Of a stretch of DNA of 64,000 nucleotides, positions 1-14,424 are shown piece by piece. Under the pieces are notes generated by a model. It searched no databases, was not told the DNA's origin, and saw nothing but the letters and a program-made list of their open reading frames with translations. The stretch lies in NCBI GenBank assembly GCA_964036155.1, contig OZ038423.1, forward strand, positions 12,725,249 to 12,789,248. The letters are read 5' to 3'. Positions within the stretch are counted from its first letter, which is position 1, and every line of letters begins with the position of its first letter. This DNA is from Diploscapter coronatus. Lineage: Eukaryota > Nematoda > Chromadorea > Rhabditida > Rhabditidae. The position numbers were made by a program, and so were the translations under genes.

Positions 1-3000
1 TGAAGAATACTCCCATAAGCCGTTTGGTATACACTTCAAAATTTTCCTTCGAATCATAATATGATTCTAATAGTTGATAGTTCTTTGATAGTTCCTTTCG
101 GGAAAAGGCATAAAACAAAAAAAACTAATGAATAAACACTTTTCATGCGTTTCAAGAGCATTCAAGCACAAATTTTCTGTTTACAAAATAAACTGTCAGT
201 TTTTGGCAAATAAAAATTACAAGCCCCACTCTTCAAATATAAACCCATACCTGAGAAATGTTCGATGGCCCCGGCTCTTCCTCTTGATTCTGATTTTCTG
301 CGGAAGTCGTACTTTCGAGATGCTTGAGCCTGCGCTTTCTGAAAAGGATATGTGAAATCTTTTAAATCGGATATAAGAAATATTGTTAAAAGAGGATATA
401 TGAAATCTTCCATAATCCTAACCTGATAGCCGTCAAGAAGTCGGTCTTTTCCTTCTTTCCGTTGAACATTTGTTCATCTTCTTCCTCGTCAGTAGATCGC
501 TTCCTTTTCTTCCCATTCCTTTCTTCCCCGTTTTTGCCGTCGTTGAGATTTTGCATCCCCGACGACGACACAGATGACGTCGACTGACCGTAGCCTGCTC
601 GGAAAGTCTCGAAGAAGCTGGGACGTTTCGGGCTGAAAAATTCAAACTTTTTGAAGTAAACATCTCAAATTAATGTGTTGAAAATAAATCAGTTTTCCAA
701 ATTCTTAAAAACATCTCATACATTATGCTTCATAAATTTCATATTTCTTATCAGCAAATTCTCAAAATCGTAATCATATTCTATAAAAGTCAGATGTTCT
801 TTTGAAATTTTGAGACAAATCTCATTTTCATATCTTCACATTCTTATCAATTCAGTGAGACTCAAATTAGATTCTTCAAAAATTTTGAACCTAAAAAATA
901 CGTTTAAAAATACCGTCTCCTGATACTTTCAGCTGCAGCTTTAGCGACATTTTCGGCCTCTTTCTCGATCAGGTCGTGGGCGGGCTTCTCGCCGATCAAA
1001 TCGTCGTGCCGCATCACACTCCGGACAACGCCCGTTGTTTCGAGAAGTCTTCCCAGGACGTAATCATCGGTAGCCTGAACTTGTTTATCCTTAGATTTTC
1101 AAAGCTTTCATACGACTTATTTAAGTTGGATCGAATAGAAGAAATAATCTATGAAATTTTCTTAAAAAAAAAAGATCTGACTTAGTTTCGAAATTTCCCT
1201 ACCTTCTTATTAACCTTCTCCCTGCCTTTCTCTTCTTCTTCATCGTTCCTCTTGGCCTCTTTCTGCTTCTTCAGATAGGGGATTTCCCATTCTCCATCCA
1301 GCAAATTTTCCCTCTTTCTCTTCGACTTTTTCGGCTTTTCCTCTCCTTTTTGGTTGCCTTCCGCCAGTCTTCTGAAAAATGATCTTTTCCAAAATGAAAT
1401 ATTTTCTTTTTCAAATTTCTCATCTTTTCTAAAAATGATTTCTAAAAGAATTACGCCGCCAATTTCCTAGCCATTTCCCTGAGTTGTTGTCGTCTTTCCT
1501 CGGTGATTTCCGGAACGTCCATGGTAGATTCGTCGTCCAGAATATCGTCTCCATTACTACTTTCGGGTCGGTCAAGTTGTTCAATTTCGAGAACATCATT
1601 TTCAGGAGCCTGTTCAGACTGATGATCAGCATGTTCTGGAACATTATACTCAATTTCTCGACTATGCCGTCCAAATTGTTAGTCTTGTTCCGCAAACTAT
1701 CATCGGTATTCTGGAAAAATAGATCTAATTTCTCACTATGTTCAGGAAGTTCATCTCTAGGTTCCGGTCCAGACCGATCGACCCGTTCACTCCGGATCTC
1801 CCCATCTTCCATGCTCTGCGACTCGCTCGCAATCTCGCCATCCTCTAATCCCACTGAAATTAAATTTTCAGCAAATATAAATTTAAAATTTTCTACCTAT
1901 TCTCGACATTTCCTTTGGTTTTTCCTGGATTTTTTCCTTGGGTTTCGGTTTCTTCGCATTGGCTTCTTTCTTCTTTTTCCGCTCTTTCCGGGACTTTTCG
2001 CGTCTGAATTTCAATCTTTTAAAAATCCAATTTTCGAAATCGAAAAAATAAAAGATAAAAATGCTTACTGCTTCTCGTGCGCATCGAAGTAGTTGTCCTT
2101 GTTGATCTCCTTGGTCTCGCCCGCGAAAATCGCTCCGGTTTCGGTTCCCACGTGCTGCAAATCATTTTTGCCAAAAGTCAAAATCAAGGAATCATCCCAC
2201 TTTTGCATCGACCAGCGTGAAAAGCTCGTGGAGGTCGTTGGTTTTAAAGAACTGCCTTTGTTTGGGGTCTTTCAGGACGCGGTTTGCCAGGAATTGCTTG
2301 AAGATTTGTCTGAAAAACTCAATTTTTCCCAAACAAGTAATCTTCAGAATGCGTTTAAAAGGCATTTTAGAAATCATTTCTCCGCCTATTAACAATTAAT
2401 TGAGTGATTTTTCTTGCTTGTTAAAAATAGTTTTAAAAAATAATTTTTTTTTTAAATTTGCACCTATGATAGATCTTCTCCTCGATAGTACCGGTGGATA
2501 ACAGCCGATAAATGGTAACGGCCCTGTTCTGACCGATTCTCCATGACCTTTCTCTGGCTTGAGCATCCGTCGAAGGGTTCCAATCAGGGTCGAAAATGAT
2601 CACCTGAAAATTTTACTCATTTTCTTTACTAAAACTAACTTTTATGCCTATTATACAAATCCTAGAGAAATAACGACTTCTAATAAATCTATACAGATGG
2701 GATATGACAGAAAATTTACTTTGTTAGCACCAGTCAAGTTTACTCCCAGACCTCCGACTCGTGTCGTCAAAAGAAAGAGAAAGATGCCTTTGTCCTGGAA
2801 TTTTAATTTTAATCATCTCCTATTTCTGTCCTCTAAAAATTTCAAAATTAATCCCTCCCCGTAATTTTTAGTCCCACTTCCAATTTTTAATTTCCCGCCC
2901 CTTTTTACCTGATTGAAAGTCTGGACGAGTTGCTGCCTTTTTCCAATTGCGGTACTTCCATCCATTCTCAGATAGGAGTAATTCTCGAAGATGATCATCT

Positions 3001-6000
3001 TCTCGATGATATTCAGCATTTGCATTGACTGGGAGAAGAGAAGCACTTTGTGACCGCCCTGGAATAAAAATGTATGAATTTCGGAAAAATAACATGAAAA
3101 GCCGATAAAAAATTTGGAAAGATTTAAAGAAAAACTCGAAGATTCATTGGTTCCAAAAATTTGTGACCAAAATAGTTTGAAAAAAATTAATCAATTCGTT
3201 CTCGTCTTCTTCGAAAAGATAAAAATTCTATTTTTCAAAAAAATCCACTTTCTTAATAAAACTTGAATTTCAATCGGCTACTTGATTTCTTACCTTGTGC
3301 CACAATTTCAACAGGTGCTTGACGACGATCATTTTTCCGCTTCGCTCGGGCCAGCCGAAATCCATCTGGGGGTTCTCGATGACGTCATAGTTCCCATGCA
3401 AATTTGGTCCCCCTGTCACCAGATCCGGATGGTTGCAAAGTTTTCTGAGGGCGATCAATCCCACAAATGGTTCGATGTTGCCACTCAAAATTCTGGCACA
3501 CTCTCTGAAAACAAATAATCGAAAATTTGGTCAAAATACTAAATTTTCGAAATATTATATTTTCAAAGTTAAAATTAGATTTATGTCAAAAGTTCAAGAA
3601 CGCAGTACCTGGAATTCAAATATTCTTGATAAAGTCGTCTCTGCTCAGAAGTAATTTCACAGAACAAAACTTGTTCGTTCTTTTCGGGAAGTTCCAGAAC
3701 CTGTTGCACGTCCTTCTTCAGCCTCCTCAGAATGAAAGGGTTGATCGCGTCCCTGAAAAGAAAAGAAAAATTGGTGGAACTTAAATTTTTCTTTAAAAAA
3801 AAGTAATCAATTGCAGGTATATTGCCCCAAAAATCGAGTTATTTTCAGTTAAATTCGACTTTCTTTCTATGGTGTTCTGGAAGAAAAGTACTCATATTTA
3901 GTAGAAAAGAGCAAAACTGAAAATAATGTAAGCTTACCTCAGAACAATTGCACACTTGTACGCAGTTGTGGCCTGGGTTTTCGTGGCATTCGCATAGCCG
4001 CCTTGCGTAATGGGGATGCAGAATTTTTCGGTGAAAGTCTTAAGCGAGCCTAGTCGGCCGGGATATACGAAATCTACCAGCGACCTGAAAAAAAGGGATT
4101 TCATACATCGTCTTCAAAATTAGATTTTATAAATCTATTTATCTTTATTTTAAAAACCCCCCTACCAGAGCTCCTTCAAATTATTTTGCATCGGAGATCC
4201 GCTGAGAATGATCCTGTGCGGGGTTCTGACGTCCTTCAAAGCGAGAGTCGCCTGAAATAGGACTAAATTTTAGAAAAGTTAGGAATAAAAAATTACCTGA
4301 GCATTCGGATTCCTGATTTTATGGCCCTCGTCCAGAATGACGTAGTGCCAATCCTTCTTGACCAGGTTTTTCTTCTCCACGGTGAAAGTCGTGTAAGACG
4401 TCACCAAAATCGAGCCACCTCTAAAAACCGATAAATTAATAACATGTTTAAAAATTCAAAAAACAATCGATTAAAGTTTGTTAAAAAATCCGTATCTTTA
4501 CCTCCTGTTGACTGCCATTTTTGCGATCAACTTCGATTTTGAGCCTTTGAATGATCCCGCGGAGTGAAGGACGGCAATCTAAAAAACAGCAAATATTTTG
4601 GAAAAAGTATATTTCAGTTGTCGAGGCTAATTTCTTTACCCTGCAATTGGGCATCCACTTGTGCACTTCACGGACCCACTGCTGCATGAGAGTGGCTGGA
4701 CAGACGATCAGACAAGGACCAAGGCCGGTCAATCTGAAAACATGCTTCTTTCTTCTAGAGGGAAAACGAAAACTTCTTACCCCAAAGACTCATTGGGCTT
4801 CTGGGACTCATCCAGGGTTCTGAGCAAAGCGATAATTTGGACAGTTTTCCCCAAGCCCATTTCGTCGGCAAGAATACCTCCGACGGACTGATGATCAAGC
4901 TCGGCGAGCCACCTAATTCCGGTTTTCTGGTACCTGAAAATTAATATATTGGCAAAAAACCAAGAAAATATATCAAGTTCGATAAAATGAAAAAATGCAA
5001 AAACTAACTTGTAAAGCCTGTTCCAGACCGAGATATTCAACTTCAGTCCATGTTTCAGACTCCTGCATCCCTCTCCCTCGTCCACAAACGCGTCCTTGGA
5101 TGTGTGAGCTTGCATGTCAGAGGTGACTTTTCTCAAAATTAAAATATCACCTCCAAAGTTTCATACAAAAGGCTACAGTAATCTTGAAAAATTCGAATAA
5201 ACACTTACTCCATTCTCCTCTCGAAGTCAGAATCGTTTCCGTCGTCCACGAAGGGCTTCAACTCTTGATCGCTTTTCGTCCGTTTCACCTTCTTGGCAGA
5301 CTTTCTGTAATTTAATTTTCACCACTTTCTAATTAGCGAGGTTGAGGTCAAGTTAAGTTTTTTTTTTAAATATTAGTTACCTCGGTTCATTCTCTTCATC
5401 CTCTGAATCCCCTTTGAAGCTGGACGACGATTTTCTCTTTGCTAATTTGACTGGCTTCTTCTTGACTGAAATTAAAAGTTAAAGATTACTGTAGATTTCA
5501 AGCTACTTTATTACCTGATGAAGGCTCGACGTCCGAAGGCAAATATTCGTCGTCGTCATTCTCGGCATCTGTAGACTCCCACGACGTCGAACCGCTGTTG
5601 TCGTCGTCATTTTCTGAATCTTACAGTAACCCCAAAATTTTTTAAATGTGGTATTTTCTTAAAAATTAGGTCTTTTACATTTTTCGAAAAAAAATCTCAC
5701 TTTCCATCTCGAACGGATTCTTCAATCCCAATCTAATTGCCTCTGGGATGTCGAGCAAGTCGCCGATTCTGTCCGATTGGGGAGGTTGCGCGTTATCGGC
5801 ATTTTCTTCACTTTCGCCACTCGCGCCTCCCTGATGCTCGTTCAGGCCCGTATTGATCGCAGCGATAACCTGGGAAGATTACTATAACTTCCTTATTCCA
5901 GACATATCTTCATCATTGAGTCAGAAATTTGAAGTCTATTGTAATTTTCTATATTCTTGCAGTGTTCGTATCCAGAAAACTCGACTCTATTGGAATAAAG

Positions 6001-6140
6001 TTTTCTGGATACTGACACAGGTGGTTTTCTTTTCAAATTAGTTGATTTTCTACCTCCCTTTGAAGTTGATCGTTGGATACGACTGAAACTTGACCCGAAA
6101 GTTCAAGGAGTTCATTCGCGTCCTCTTCCCCTTGAGACAT
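1..6140 (-). CDS. csb-1: Cockayne syndrome B (ERCC6/Rad26) SNF2-family ATPase, 3' end cut by the window
   Basis: DNA-dependent ATPase that recognises stalled RNA polymerase II and starts transcription-coupled nucleotide excision repair in the nucleus. It starts at ATG 6138-6140 ([15 protein letters not shown]) with an acidic, Asp/Lys-rich N-terminal part. SNF2 motifs follow in order on the minus strand: Walker A DEMGLGKT near 4850-4880, motif Ia CPATLMQQW near 4700, Walker B DEGH near 4325, motif III SGSPMQN near 4200, KLCNHPDL near 3430, then [21 protein letters not shown] and the arginine-finger stretch RSWRIGQNR (about 2520-3050). The family-specific block [20 protein letters not shown] (2200-2320) and the DDYVLGRLL / VMRHDDLI segment (960-1070) separate CSB from other SNF2 proteins. 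Introns are 45-60 bp. A GTGAGA intron near 1650-1735 joins two acidic frames. The last exons visible are about 423-635, 251-338 and 94 down to 1 ([20 protein letters not shown]), so the C-terminal winged-helix end lies outside the window. Confidence 0.95.
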
Positions 6141-6810
6141 TTTTATCTAAAATTATAAATTTAAAAATAAATCTCATTTCTGCTCCTAAAATAAAATTTG
6201 GAGTCATTTTTTCTGAAATAGGTAAAACTTAAAGAAAGTTAGAGGAGTCTTTATTGAAAAATGAAACGAGACAAAGAAAGAGGTATTTCGAGTGACAACC
6301 AACACTCTTCGTCGAATTTCGAAATTCGAAATTTCACGCCTTTTTTCGAAAACTTTATTATTTCTTCTACGCACCGGGTAATAGGAATTTCAGAGCGACA
6401 CGAAAAATAGAAATTCTAGAAATCACTCAAAAACTGAAGATTTTTGTAAAAAGCGGGAAAACATTCCAAAATAAATGACAAGTGTTAAGCGAATAAGGAT
6501 GAGGTTAAAAATAATACAGAACTTGAAGAATCAAGATGTGATCTACCAAAAATTCCAAGATTTTGGTCTATTTTTCCTAGTGTGGTCCCTGATTCTAAAT
6601 CGTTGAAAAATAAATGAGGCAAGCATTAGAAGAAAAACTACTCCAACTATTCTGGCACAAATTTTGAACCGTATTTTTAAATGGCCTAGGGTAAATACTA
6701 GCTTAGAAAGAAGGTGGTACTTGGAAATACTCGCAATAGTTTTCGAATTAATTGTACATTTTACTGGATTAACTTAAATTTTTGTTCATTTTTAGAAAAT
6801 TAGAAGTTTT
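6141..6810. other. intergenic gap, csb-1 promoter side
   Basis: AT-rich spacer between the csb-1 start and the acyltransferase stop, both genes on the minus strand. At about 670 bp it is longer than a typical nematode operon spacer. It contains a short nested palindrome of TTTCGAAATTCGAAA type near 6315-6335. I see no coding exon or RNA gene. Confidence 0.5.
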
Positions 6811-8570
6811 CTACTCCAACTTTTGGTCCTTGTACCAAGTCTCCATTAGCTCTCTGTCGAGTTCTTCTCTTCTGGAAATAGAAGATAAAAACAAAGGATA
6901 AGAAAAAATTCCAAAAGTCACCATTCTTTTATCATTAACATTAAAATTTTCTTTTGAAATTGTGGAACTCTCCAAAAATAAAAATAAGATAAAAAATTTA
7001 ACAAAGAATAAAAATAAACAAATTAAAAAATAATTTTAAAAATGTCTCACTTGGCCTGGATGAGGGTCCTGCAGTAGGCGGCCAGATCGTCGATGCTGTC
7101 GAATTTATCATGAGGGACGGGCTCCATCACCTCCGCCAGAATATGCCCGTTCGAGTCGAAGCGGGTCTTTTCCTGCAAGTTTTTAAAATATTATTTTTCC
7201 ACCAAAATCTGAAATTCGCCGTTTTTTCCTATAATTATTAATATTTTTAGAAGTTACGGTGAAAATTTGAAATTATTTTCATAGCAAGCTTCTTTTTTAA
7301 TGTCTTACATGCTCATAGAAGAACTTATGAGAGGAGAAGGCGATTGGAATCAAGGAGATTTTGGCCTGCTTTGCCAAAATGAAGGCCCCTTTCTTGAACG
7401 GCAACAGCTCGGGTTTGGCATTCCTCGTTCCTTCGGGGTACATGAACACTTTTCTCTGGAAATATTTAAATTTTTAAAATTTTCTTATTTTTCGAAAAAA
7501 AATTTAGAAAAGTATTCACCATAAAAATAGAAAAGATATACTTTTACCCTTTTTATGGCTTTCATATGGTAGATATTTTTATTTTTATTTAAAAAAATTC
7601 GAACCTTCTTCTTGAGGATATTCTCAAGCGTCTGGTCGACGGTTTTGTGAGATTTTTCCTTGCTGAAATTGAACCAAATAGAAAATTAGCATAAAATAAA
7701 AGAGAAAACTACCTGAACCGATTGATGAAAATGGACTCACAGACGTAGGCGCAGAGGTTGAATCCGGGCAGCCATTTGAGCGACGACTTCAGCATCACGA
7801 CGCAGTTCTCTGGCCACACGTGGGTCATCGCTGAAATTCTTGAAAATTCGCCCTTTTCAAATGTTGAATAGAAAATCCAACTAATTAGCCATTTCAGAAA
7901 GAAGTTTATTTTCCACACTTTATCGAAAAACGATATTTTTTACCTTTTTAGAAAATTATTAAAAAATGCTTTTCAAGTTTACCCCAAACATCGATAGCGG
8001 ACTGATGGTTGGCGATGATGATACATGGCTCGTCACGCGCCAAGATGTCCGCGTGCTTGTACTCGATGTTGAGACGCAGTGGGAGGCAGAAGTAGCGGAA
8101 AATGCGAAAGATCAGACTGAAAAACATAATTTTAAGACGTAAAACAATGAAATTTAGAGAAGAATAAGTTTGTATTTTTTGGAAAATGGATTTTATTTTA
8201 TTAAAAATAGAAAATAATCCTTACTAATGATTGTCCGTGGACCTTCCCCTCGGAACAGCCAGCAAGCCGCCGATCAGACCTCCCAAAGTAAGGGCCAGAG
8301 TGTAGTAGATTCCCTGAAAATTAAAAAAAAAAATTCGTAGAAAATTAATCCCTACTTTCACATTATAAATTTGGTAACTTTTTTTTTTAAATCACCCACT
8401 TTCTACTTTATAAGCATTACTCTTTTTTGCAAATTGAATAAATTAAAAATCACCTTGACATAATAGCCCGGTCCCCTGATATTCCAAAGCACGGTGAGGA
8501 AGGCGAAAATCATCGCCGCCCAGAACCAAAACCCCCTGCAACAGCAGTCCGACTCAACGTCTTCCGTCAT
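6811..8570 (-). CDS. 1-acyl-sn-glycerol-3-phosphate acyltransferase (AGPAT/PlsC family)
   Basis: Acylates lysophosphatidic acid at sn-2 to make phosphatidic acid, an ER-membrane step of phospholipid and triacylglycerol synthesis. ATG at 8568-8570 gives MTEDVESDCCCRGFWFWAAM, a Cys-rich start running into two hydrophobic segments (FWAAMIFAFLTVLW and YYTLALTLGGLIGGLLAVP). Motif I is NHQSAID (NHxxxxD) near 7985-8015, split from MTHVWPENC by an intron. Motif II reads ESIFINRF and motif III EGTRN (near 7420-7440). The C-terminus is REELDRELMETWYKDQKLE, stop at 6811. All catalytic motifs are intact over about seven exons with short introns. Nematode orthologues are the acl-1/acl-2 type acyltransferases, but I cannot tell which. 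Its 566-bp upstream spacer carries a TCACGTGA site. Confidence 0.92.
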
Positions 8571-8804
8571 TTTCTGCCGAGTTTCTGAAATATTTCTAAA
8601 ATTCGAAAAAAAAAATTTCGAAAATTTACAAAAATCGAAATTTTACGAAGTCATGGAGAAAGCCAAGTGCACTATCTTTCTCTTCATATCAACCAAAGTT
8701 GCGAAATTGACATATTTCGTTATTAAATAAGACTTTAATCAAAAATCTAAAGTATACAAGAAAAATCAATGCTACTCCGTACTGCATTCGCGCTCACGTT
8801 ATAA

Positions 8805-8812
8805 TCACGTGA
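8805..8812. promoter_or_regulatory. E-box TCACGTGA upstream of the acyltransferase
   Basis: Perfect palindromic TCACGTGA about 235 bp upstream of the acyltransferase ATG, between rpl-10 and that gene. The octamer matches the preferred site of bHLH factors of the TFEB/HLH-30 and MXL types, which control lipid and lysosomal genes in nematodes. The site is seen directly; regulation is inferred. Confidence 0.4.
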
Positions 8813-9135
8813 CCCGTGCTTGAAAACAAAAATAGCAAAAGGAACAAAAAATCAATATCCAGTTGACAAGCAGACAATATTTGCATCAGTTACAAGCCGG
8901 AAACCTCTCAATTTTTATTCTCAAAAAGAAATCAAAACAAAACAACAACAGAGTTTTGGGTGGGAATAAAATAGAAATGAGAAAAATCGATAGAAAATCT
9001 AAGATTTCAATAGAAATCAAGCGAAACATCGAAATTTCAGTTGATTTTCATTGGAATTCGATTAATTCATCGATTTCGCTCATTTCAGCCGATGGTTGCT
9101 TGTGGGAGCGGAAAGGGAAGGGGATGTGCCGTATT

Positions 9136-10497
<1,362 letters not shown>

Positions 10498-11004
10498 CTT
10501 GTTCTGGAACAAAAAACATTAATCTTCTAGAACAAACGCAATCAGCGAAAATTCGGATTATTTATACGAGAAAAATTCCGTAATTTCAAGCAAAAGGATT
10601 GAAAATTTACAAGGAGAGATAATTGCCCAATTACTGAGCGATAATTAGAACAATTAACACAGCTAATTATGACCAATTATCAAAAGAAACGAGAGATCTG
10701 CGTGAATTTAGGCCAGAGAAAGGAAACGATAAGGAGGAAAAGAAGTGCAAAGGCGCGACGCGATTTTCAACGCAAAGGGGCGGGGCGAGTCCATTCATCA
10801 ATGAGAGAGTGAAAAATAATGAGAAATGCGTATTTCTTCGATTTTTGCCTGATTGGTTCTGCAATTTCTATTATTTTCTTTCGAAAATATATTTAGGTAT
10901 ATCCCATAAGAAAGTCCCACTCAAAATTTTGCGAGTTTGATTGAAATTTTTGCATGTTTCCTTTGGAACACCTCAAAAATATACCTTATTCTACATTTTT
11001 GTTA
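10498..11004. other. rpl-10 upstream region
   Basis: Promoter-side DNA of rpl-10. It has direct repeats of ATAATT type near 10610-10680 and a GC-rich patch near 10745-10790 (GGGGCGGGGCG). No coding exon is visible. Confidence 0.4.
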
Positions 11005-11152
11005 GGGCGCGTACAGAGTCGGCTCGGCTCAAATGAGCAGGAAAAAATAGTATGTGAAATTGAGAGACGAAAAGACATGCCTCTTTTCGTCTCTCACTTT
11101 CGCGTGTTATTTTTTCGGCTCATATGAGCACGAGCCGACTCTGTACGCGCCC
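11005..11152. mobile_element. 148-bp PIF/Harbinger-like MITE
   Basis: Nearly perfect hairpin. The left end GGGCGCGTACAGAGTCGGCT is repeated inverted at the right end, and the arms extend about 70 bp with few mismatches (TGAGCA, AAAAAATA and GAGAGACGAAAAG are all mirrored). It is flanked on both sides by TTA (11002-11004 and 11153-11155), a 3-bp target duplication typical of PIF/Harbinger elements. It has no coding capacity. Confidence 0.8.
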
Positions 11153-11656
11153 TTAGAAGTTTCATAAAAATTTTTATCATTTTTTTTTCGAAAATGCAAA
11201 AATAATTGCATGAGTAAAATCTCGCTCACGATTTGCCCCAGCTTTATTAAAGTTGTAAGAAAATCCATGCCAAACTAGATCTAGAACGCTACAGTAATTC
11301 GTCCTCTAGAACAAGCTTCTGAACGTATCCATCCTTTGAAAACTCCAATTATATAGGCTTTCTCTAACGGTTTTGATGACAAATAATGAAAAAGATGACA
11401 AAATAAATCATCCTAAAATTTCCTAAATTATCACTGATCTTCAGGCCAAAGAAAAAGTTACTGTAGGATTTAAACAATTTTCTAAATCCAAAACTATTTT
11501 CTATTTTTAGCTTAAATTTCGCAATATTTCTAATTCCTTGCAATCTTTTCGCTATTATTGACGTCATGTAATATTTTCGCTAACGAAACATTTCTCTGCC
11601 TGACTAACAATTCGAAATGTTCTCTCCGTTCTCCACGCTCACTCATTCCCCATTCT

Positions 11657-11669
11657 TTCCCGAATGTTC
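11657..11669 (+). promoter_or_regulatory. heat-shock element TTCccGAAtgTTC
   Basis: Three alternating pentamer cores in exact 5-bp phase: TTC 11657-11659, GAA 11662-11664, TTC 11667-11669. This is the HSF trimer consensus nTTCnnGAAnnTTCn. More TTC/GAA half-sites (TTCGAAATGTTC near 11611, CTTTCGAAAG near 11681, TCTAGAAC near 11280 and 11312) lie nearby. It is about 225-235 bp upstream of the predicted start site at 11893. The site is read directly; binding by HSF-1 is inferred. Confidence 0.6.
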
Positions 11670-11859
11670 TGCGTCTCACCCCTTTCGAAAGGTGTACGTC
11701 CAATCGATGGACTAGTTATGCGCTTCTTATTTCTCTTACAACTCCCTCTATTTCTCCAAAACCGCGTTGCACCCCCCTACGCGTCGCGGTTTTTCCTCTT
11801 TTCCAGTGGTTTCTCGTGAGTTCTTTCCTTCTCTAGACTCTCTCTTTTCGCAATTCATC

Positions 11860-11896
11860 TATATAAACGCTGCCTCGTTCCAGACCTTAGTCAGTC
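11860..11896 (+). promoter_or_regulatory. TATA box plus initiator core promoter
   Basis: TATATAAA at 11860-11867 is followed 33 bp later by TTAGTCAGTCG, whose TCAGTC (11891-11896) fits the Pol II initiator with the A at 11893 as +1. The spacing is that of a textbook TATA/Inr promoter. The next 170 bp are unusually GC-rich. No protein gene follows. Confidence 0.6.
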
Positions 11897-14424
11897 GCTA
11901 GTTTGCTGACTTGGTGCGTGCTTACCTCGGTCCATGGTTGTTTCAATGCTGCTGGTGCCGGTGCGCTTCCGTATTCTCGGCTTCTGGAGCGGGTTTCTCT
12001 CGGACGATGTCGGGTGACGTCGTGGGCTCGGATTCTGGATGACAACCGCCTGCTGCTGCTGCTGCAATTCTAGAACCGGGGATCGCCTCTACCTTCTATC
12101 CTCTCTCCTCTAGAAAGATTGCCTCAAGCTCTAGGCTCTGCAGCTCGCTAACTGGATGAGGCATGAAGTCCAAGCTTCGCTAGATAAGGTTGGTCATTCC
12201 TACATTCGACTATTTTCATTCCCACTTTTTGGGGAGCGTATTTATTTTTCGAACATTTTCGTATTCCACAGAGGTATATATTGGGGGGTTTCTGGGATGC
12301 GTTCGGTCTATTCTTTCTACTTATTCCTAATTTTCTAACATTTTAGATTTAGAAGTTAGCTATTTTCGAAATTTTTCAAATATCATACGCGGCATTCCTG
12401 TCTCTCTTTTGATGAAATCTATCATATTCGTAATTTTTTCCTTTATTTTATATTTTTGAAATTTTTCCTTTCGGCCGATTTTCGCAATTATCGATGACTA
12501 TCTTATGACACATACGCCCTGCTGGGGGGGCTGTTTTCGAAAAACCGCTTAACGCGACCGCGTCGCGTCTCTCTCTCCTCCCACAAAGCAATCAATTCGC
12601 TGCGCGCGCGCGCTAGATCCCTGCTACCTCACTCCCCTCGCATCACTCCTCGCACCACTATCGTATGCCCTAAGCCTGCATGTGACTGCGCTCCTTTCTC
12701 GCACATTCCATTTCAACTCATAAACAACTTTTTGCCCACTCATAATTCAGCTCTTTGCAATAGATATTTTTGGTATCATACCGTATACCTAGGGGTTCAA
12801 AACAATATGATGGTAACTGCATGGTACCACATATTGGGTAAATGGTACTGGGGTGTGGTAACTAGATGGGAATATTCAATATCTGCACTTATTTCGACGC
12901 TTTTCGTGTTATTCATTTCGCTCGTTTTCAGGTTTCCCTTCTTCCTGACTGATGACCGCCTAGTTTCTTCTTTCAAGTCAATCTTTCGTGAACTGAGCAT
13001 TAGTGCCCCCAAGCCTAAATGTCTCTGAGGTGTCGCTCTTGCCGCGCGCCCTGTGTTGAAGAATGCTGAACTCTGATTTCTCGGCTGGCGTACAAACCGG
13101 AACTCACTCCTCTTTCCTATCCAAGGGTCCATACCATCCATCCTGAAGGGAAAAGGTTATCAGCGCTGGACTGTATCATCCAAATAGTGAGATCATCGAA
13201 GTCACCTATGATTTGTGAAACATCAAACTCGTGAATTACTTGTGTTTAAACTTAAACCTATTACTATTCAACTTGTACTATTTCAAAAACTATTTTATGT
13301 GGGGTGTGCCTAATTTTCATTTAGAAAACTTATCAAGGGTTATGTGAAGCGCTTTGACGCATTGGTCCCATTACAGTATCCTGGAAACATTGTCAGATGA
13401 CTTTTTACAACCTTATATCAACTATTTAAATTCGATGACCTATGAAATCAAACCTGTCTTGTCTAATCTGAATTTTAGAAAACTTATGAAAACCTGTCTT
13501 TGAGAGTATTCCAATATTGGTACGTCTATTCTGAACCCTAATCTATTTTGAGGTGATGATTCCTACCTGAATCTGGTGTCTTTTGCCCCCAAAGCGTGTC
13601 TGCCTCTGATTTGTTCTCGATCTATCGGCGATTTTACGAAATTTACACAGGAATCTGGCTCTGTTCCAAGAGTGAAGTGTTTTGAATTTGAACCAAATCT
13701 GTCTTTTAGCAGGGAAAAGCTCAAAATACCTGAAATCCTATTCGAAAGACGTTCAACTCAAGCATTTTCCGTCAAGCGAATCGTGTAAATTTCTGCGAAT
13801 CTCTCGTGAAAATCCCGCACCAAATCTCCTTGAAATTTGATAAGTCGAGCTTCAGTTTTGTGTTGTTCCATCATCAAACAAAATTATTGAAAATCTTATT
13901 GTCGATTTAAAGTAAAAAAATCAAAGAAAAATCCTGCAATAAAATTATTTCAAAATCAAACCAAATGATCTCATTGAAAATTTTCGATCTAATCCAAACC
14001 AACCCTTTTAGCGACTTTAGGTCAAACCTTTGAGGGAAATAATCTGCGAGGTCGCATATTGAAGCTAATCGTGAACCATCAAGCGAGCAAGAACTTCAAT
14101 CAAGTCAGAGCGAAGGTCGTGAAAGTCAAATTCTGAGTCGCTAAGTCCTGAAAGAGGTCGCAGTCCAAGCTCAAGCCCAATTCAAATTCTTCCTTCTGCT
14201 TCTCAAGCCTTCATCAGCGTATCCTCTTGGTATTCGTGAATTTTGAAAATTTTCAATTCAAATTTAAAATCAATAAGATAAGAAAGACAATAAATCTTTT
14301 GCAAATCAATGTTTCAGCCAACCTGCGAACAATTTTAGATTTCTTCTGCGAGATTCAGAGATTCATCTTGAAACCATCCTAATCACATCGAGCTTGCTCA
14401 ATTTTTGCCAATTCTTCTTGAGGC

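Noticed and set aside
1480..1850. Apparent frameshift between two acidic open frames in csb-1
   Set aside because: A GTGAGA donor and a TTCCAG acceptor in matching phase form a normal intron of about 90 bp that joins the frames.
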